From contig NZ_JABFCS010000001.1 of assembly GCF_013087525.1 (NCBI RefSeq), forward strand, positions 744,001 through 808,000: a DNA stretch of 64,000 bases, read 5' to 3'. A program made the position numbers and the translations under genes. Source of the stretch: Ramlibacter montanisoli (GTDB taxonomy: Bacteria; Pseudomonadota; Gammaproteobacteria; Burkholderiales; Burkholderiaceae_C). The notes below the pieces were generated by a model. It saw only the letters and a list, made by a program, of their open reading frames with translations. It did not search any database and was not told where the DNA came from. Within the stretch, counting starts at the first letter, position 1, and every line of letters begins with the position of its first letter. This document shows positions 60,407 through 64,000 of the stretch, one piece after another.

Positions 60407-61509
60407 TCGACCGTAGCAGCTCCAATGAAGTGGAGGAGGTGCGCGTGCCGCTCTCGGCGATCAAGGGCCGCGGCACCGCGACCCGGTTCGCGCACCGCTT
60501 CGAGCGCGACCTGCGCGAAGGCTTCGACGACGGCTGGGAGCGCAGCGAAGCCGAGGCCGCGGCGATCCCCCGCACCGAAGTCACCTGGGAGAACGCGCGC
60601 AGCATCATCGCCAGCAACGACTCGCCCGACATCCAATTCGGCAAGTCGATCAACCCCTACCGCGGCTGCGAGCACGGCTGCATCTACTGCTACGCGCGGC
60701 CGACGCACAGCTACCTGAACCTGTCGCCGGGCCTGGACTTCGAGACGAAGATCATCGCCAAGCGCAACGGCGTCGCGCTGCTGCGCGAGGAACTGGCGCG
60801 CCGCGCGTACCGGCCGGAGCTGATCGCGATCGGCACCGCCACCGACTGCTACCAGCCGGTGGAGCGCGAACTGCGGCTGACACGCGGCCTGATCGAGGTG
60901 CTGCACGAGACGAACCACCCGTTCGCGCTGGTGACGAAATCGAGCGGCGTCGAGCGCGACCTGGACCTGATCGCGCCGATGGCGCAGAAGGGCCTGGCCG
61001 CGGTGTACGTGACCATCACCACCTTGAACGCGGAACTGGCGCGCACGCTGGAGCCGCGCGCGGCGGCGCCGCACCGCCGCCTGCGCATGCTCAGGACGCT
61101 GGCCGAACACGGCGTGCCCTGCGGCGTGAGCCTGGCGCCGCAGATCCCCTTCCTCAACGACGACATGGAGCAGGTGCTGGAAGCGGCCTGGGAGGCCGGC
61201 GCGCGCGAGGCCTTCTATCACGTGATCCGGCTGCCCTGGGAGGTGGCGCCGCTGTTCCGCCAATGGCTGGAAACGCACTACCCGCAGCGGGCGCAGCGCG
61301 TGATGCACCGCATCCAGGAGATGCGCGGCGGCAAGGACTACGACAGCGACTTCGCCACGCGCATGAAGGGCTCGGGCACCTGGGCGGCCTTGCTCAAGCA
61401 GCGCTTCCAGAAGACCGCGAAGCGGCTCGGCTTCAACGCGAAGAAGGTGGATTTCCGCACCGACCTGTTCCGACCGCCTTCACCGCCGGGGCAGGGTGCG
61501 CTGTTCTGA
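60397..61509 (+). CDS. PA0069-family radical SAM protein
   Basis: An intact protein of 370 residues with the radical SAM cysteine triad in GCEHGCIYCYARPTH and the family segments SINPYRGC, IGTATDCYQPVERE, VTKSSGVERDLDLI and a basic C-terminus. It belongs to the PA0069 family, related to spore-photoproduct-lyase-like proteins; its reaction is not established. PA0069 of Pseudomonas aeruginosa is a LexA-regulon gene, and this copy has a near-consensus LexA box over its start. A DNA-damage role is therefore likely. Confidence 0.9.
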   Translation: MNSIDRSSSNEVEEVRVPLSAIKGRGTATRFAHRFERDLREGFDDGWERSEAEAAAIPRTEVTWENARSIIASNDSPDIQFGKSINPYRGCEHGCIYCYARPTHSYLNLSPGLDFETKIIAKRNGVALLREELARRAYRPELIAIGTATDCYQPVERELRLTRGLIEVLHETNHPFALVTKSSGVERDLDLIAPMAQKGLAAVYVTITTLNAELARTLEPRAAAPHRRLRMLRTLAEHGVPCGVSLAPQIPFLNDDMEQVLEAAWEAGAREAFYHVIRLPWEVAPLFRQWLETHYPQRAQRVMHRIQEMRGGKDYDSDFATRMKGSGTWAALLKQRFQKTAKRLGFNAKKVDFRTDLFRPPSPPGQGALF

Positions 61510-61518
61510 ACTGCGCGT

Positions 61519-62062
61519 TCAGCGCAGGAGGAAGATGCCGCAGCCCAGGACGATCGCGCCGAGCAGTGCGCCAGTGATGTTGGACTGCAGCTGCTTGGGG
61601 CCCGGCATGCGCCGTATGCCGTGGTTCCACAGCCAGACGATCGGGACCACGGCCAGCACCAGCACGATGCCCAGCACGTCCCAGCGCATGAAGCTCGTCC
61701 AGGCGGGCAGCAGCGTGCGCGGCGGGCCCTGCCACAGCGTGTCGATCGGCAGCTGCTGGCTCCAGAGGCCCGCGGCCACCAGGCTGGCGGCGATCAGCGA
61801 GAAGGTGATGGCCGGCTTGAGCGTGCGCCGCCAGCCCAGGAGGCTGAACAGGGCACCGGTCGCGCCGGCGATGACGAGGATGGACGCCAGGGCGTGTCGC
61901 CCGTCCAGGCTGCCGCCCAGCCAGCGCCACACGCCCACGTTCGCCACCACCCCCAGCCAGAGGCTGGCCCACAGCACCAGCATCGCGGGTGCGTGGCAAG
62001 GCGGGACTCCCCGGCATGAGCAGGGTGGAGTAGCCGGTGGTCCGAAAGAGCCGCAGCGCCAT
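61519..62062 (-). pseudogene. Truncated EptA-like phosphoethanolamine transferase, N-terminal membrane domain only
   Basis: About 181 residues starting MALRLFRTTGYSTLLMPG, then SRLATHPAMLVLWASLWLG and five hydrophobic helices ending AIVLGCGIFLLR. This is the DUF1705-type membrane domain of lipid A phosphoethanolamine transferases, which are normally about 550 residues with a periplasmic sulfatase-fold catalytic domain. That domain is missing: the stop lies 9 bases before the end of the convergent radical SAM gene. Two frame breaks near 62012 and 61990 match the error pattern of the window, but they do not explain the missing catalytic domain. It may be a remnant or a small membrane protein in its own right. 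Confidence 0.65.
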
Positions 62063-62192
62063 GCCGGCATTGTCGCCGGGGCGCTGGGCCTTGGCACCCG
62101 GCACGTGGGCAAGCTGCGCGCGGTTGTGCTATGGAAACGACAGCACTGCCTCGAACGCCTTGGGTCCCCGCCTCCGCGGGATGACGAAATCC

Positions 62193-63346
62193 TCAGGCGC
62201 TGAAGAAGCCCTTCAGCTTGTCGGCCCAGGATTCCTCGTTCGGCGAGTGCTTGGCGCCCCCTTTCTTCAGGGATTCGTCCAGCTCCTTGAGCAGCTTGCG
62301 CTGGTGCTCGGTCAGCTTGACCGGCGTTTCCACCGCGATGTGGCAGTACAGGTCGCCGGCCACGCTGGAGCGCACGCCCTTGATGCCCTTGCCGCGCAGG
62401 CGGAACTGCTTGCCCGCCTGGGTGCCTTCGGGGATGTCGATGGCCGCCTTGCCGTCCAGAGTGGGCACCTCGATCTCGCCTCCCAGGGCGGCGCGCGCGA
62501 TGCTCACCGGCACCACCACGTGCAGGTCGTCGCCGTCGCGCTCGAAGATCGCGTGCTTCTTCAGCCGGATCTCGATGAACAGGTCGCCTGGCGGCCCGCC
62601 GTTGGTGCCCGGCTCGCCGTTGCCAGCGCTGCGGATGCGCATGCCGTCGTCGATGCCCGGGGGATGCGCACTTCCAGCGTCTTCTGGCGCTTGACCTTGC
62701 CCTGGCCGTGGCAGCTCTGGCAGGGCTCGGGAATGATCTTGCCGGTGCCGCGGCAATGCGGGCAGGTCTGCTGCACGCTGAAGAAGCCCTGGCGCATCTG
62801 CACCACGCCCGCGCCATGGCAGGTGGAGCAGGTCTTGGCCTGGGTGCCGGGCTTGGCGCCCGTGCCGTGGCAGTTCTCGCATTCGTCCCAGGACGGGATG
62901 CGGATCTGCGCGTCCTTGCCCTTGGCCGCTTCCTCCAGCGTGACTTCCATCGCGTACGACAGGTCGCTGCCGCGATAGACCTGGCGGCCGCCGCGGCCGC
63001 CTGCGCCGCGCTGCTGGCCGAAGATGTCGCCGAAGATGTCGCCGAAGGCCTCCGCGAAGCCGCCGAAGCCTTCCGCGCCCGGGCCGCCCGGACCGCGCAT
63101 GTTGGGGTCGACCCCGGCATGGCCGAACTGGTCGTAGGCCGCGCGCTTCTCGGCGTCCGAGAGCATCTCGTAGGCTTCCTTGGCCTCCTTGAAGCGCGCT
63201 TCCGCCTCCTTGGCGCCCGCATCCGCACCCTGGTTGCGGTCAGGGTGGTGCTTCATCGCCAGCTTGCGATAAGCCTTCTTGATCTCGTCGTCCGAGGCGT
63301 TCTTGGGGACGCCCAGGATTTCGTAGTAGTCGCGTTTCGTGGCCAT
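62193..63346 (-). CDS. dnaJ: Chaperone DnaJ (one frame break)
   Basis: A protein of about 384 residues: J domain with HPD in KHHPDRNQG, a Gly/Phe-rich region, four zinc-binding CxxCxGxG repeats ([32 protein letters not shown]) and the C-terminal substrate-binding domains ending [11 protein letters not shown]. It delivers unfolded clients to DnaK and stimulates its ATPase. The frame breaks near 62660 in a CCCC run; one added base joins LEVRIP to [10 protein letters not shown] and restores 385 codons including the stop. dnaK is 94 bases upstream. Confidence 0.95.
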
Positions 63347-63440
63347 TGTTGGTGTGAGCTACAGCAAGAACGCCGCGTTGACCTGTGCCGAAGGCATCAG
63401 TGTCGAACGCGGCGAGTTGAACCGGCGCGCAGCGTCCGGT

Positions 63441-64000
63441 TCAACCTTTCTTCACTTCCTTGACTTCCGCGTCCACGACGTTGTCGTCGTTGGCCGGCTT
63501 GGAAGACGCACCGGCGGCAGCCGCTTCGGCATCCCCGCCCGGCGCGCCCGCGCCACCCGCGGCCTGCTGCGCCTCGTACATCTTCTCGCCCAGCTTCTGG
63601 CTGGCGGTCATCAGCGCGTTGGTCTTGGCCTCGATCTGCTCCTTGTCCTCGGACTTGAGCGTCTCTTCCAGTTCCTTGGCGGCGGCCTCGATCTTGGACT
63701 TCTCGCCCGCATCGAGCTTGTCGCCGTACTCGGTGAGGCTCTTGCGCACCGAGTGCACCATGGCCTCGCCCTGGTTGCGCGCCTGCACGAGTTCCAGCTT
63801 CTTCTTGTCCTCGGCGGCGTTGACCTCGGCGTCCTTCACCATCTTCTCGATCTCGGCTTCCGACAGGCCCGAGTTCGCCTTGATGGTGATCTTGTTCTCC
63901 TTGCCGGTGCCCTTGTCCTTGGCGCCCACGTGCAGGATGCCGTTGGCGTCGATGTCGAAGCTCACCTCGATCTGGGGCAGGCCGCGCGGCGCCGGCGGGA
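63441..64000 (-). CDS. dnaK: Chaperone DnaK, C-terminal part (runs off the window)
   Basis: The last ~186 residues of DnaK: end of the substrate-binding beta domain ([18 protein letters not shown]), the helical lid ([19 protein letters not shown]) and the C-terminal tail ending [12 protein letters not shown], which keeps the EEVD-like acidic stretch of bacterial DnaK. The ATPase domain lies beyond the right edge. It forms the usual dnaK-dnaJ pair with dnaJ downstream. Confidence 0.96.
   Translation of the reverse strand, partial: PPAPRGLPQIEVSFDIDANGILHVGAKDKGTGKENKITIKANSGLSEAEIEKMVKDAEVNAAEDKKKLELVQARNQGEAMVHSVRKSLTEYGDKLDAGEKSKIEAAAKELEETLKSEDKEQIEAKTNALMTASQKLGEKMYEAQQAAGGAGAPGGDAEAAAAGASSKPANDDNVVDAEVKEVKKG

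Overview
The window is high-GC DNA from a betaproteobacterium of the order Burkholderiales, most likely the family Comamonadaceae (Ramlibacter/Variovorax-like). The evidence is the gene repertoire: a PA0069-type radical SAM protein, a GbsR-type regulator next to a CIO-type cydAB, an ETF plus DmdC-type acyl-CoA dehydrogenase, a MoxR-DUF58-TgpA operon, and GC-rich palindromic repeats between genes. No rRNA, tRNA, CRISPR array, insertion sequence or prophage was seen. About 26 genes are split by one to three frame breaks. Most fit single missing bases in C/G runs, and they hit core genes such as dnaJ, cydA and etfB, so I treat them as sequencing or assembly errors and annotate each such gene as one CDS across the break.

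Left end (1-4497, minus strand): an amidoligase-type operon, with a transglutaminase-DUF2126 fusion, a metallophosphoesterase and the first codons of a probable circularly permuted ATP-grasp protein. A second circularly permuted ATP-grasp gene with an alpha-E partner lies at 25.8-28.3 kb.

Chemosensory cluster (4734-23239, plus strand): a degenerate cyclase domain fused to a Ser/Thr kinase, a second kinase, a pseudo-receiver/receiver protein, CheY, CheA, five chemoreceptors, CheW, a small secreted protein, a periplasmic Cache protein, CheR, CheD and CheB. A sixth receptor lies at 47.7 kb. Three chemotaxis units (cheW, the Cache gene and the distal receptor) share one promoter architecture. comEC follows the cluster.

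28.3-34.5 kb (minus): a SpoIIAA-like protein, then the tightly coupled operon moxR, DUF58, tgpA, mltB and an HD-domain gene. Divergent from it are a histone-deacetylase-like gene, an enoyl-CoA hydratase and an MscS channel.

37.5-47.1 kb: a nitrogen-scavenging set with a hydantoin-racemase-like enzyme, a five-gene peptide-type ABC transporter, an amidase, ureidoglycolate lyase and an M20 ureidohydrolase. The transporter operon has a canonical sigma-54 promoter and an NtrC-like site. A TRAP transporter follows the distal receptor.

52.5-64 kb: etfBA, an acyl-CoA dehydrogenase, a nitronate monooxygenase-like gene between inverted repeats, cydAB with its probable regulator, an SOS-type radical SAM gene with a LexA box over its start codon, a truncated EptA-like membrane gene, dnaJ, and the 3' part of dnaK.
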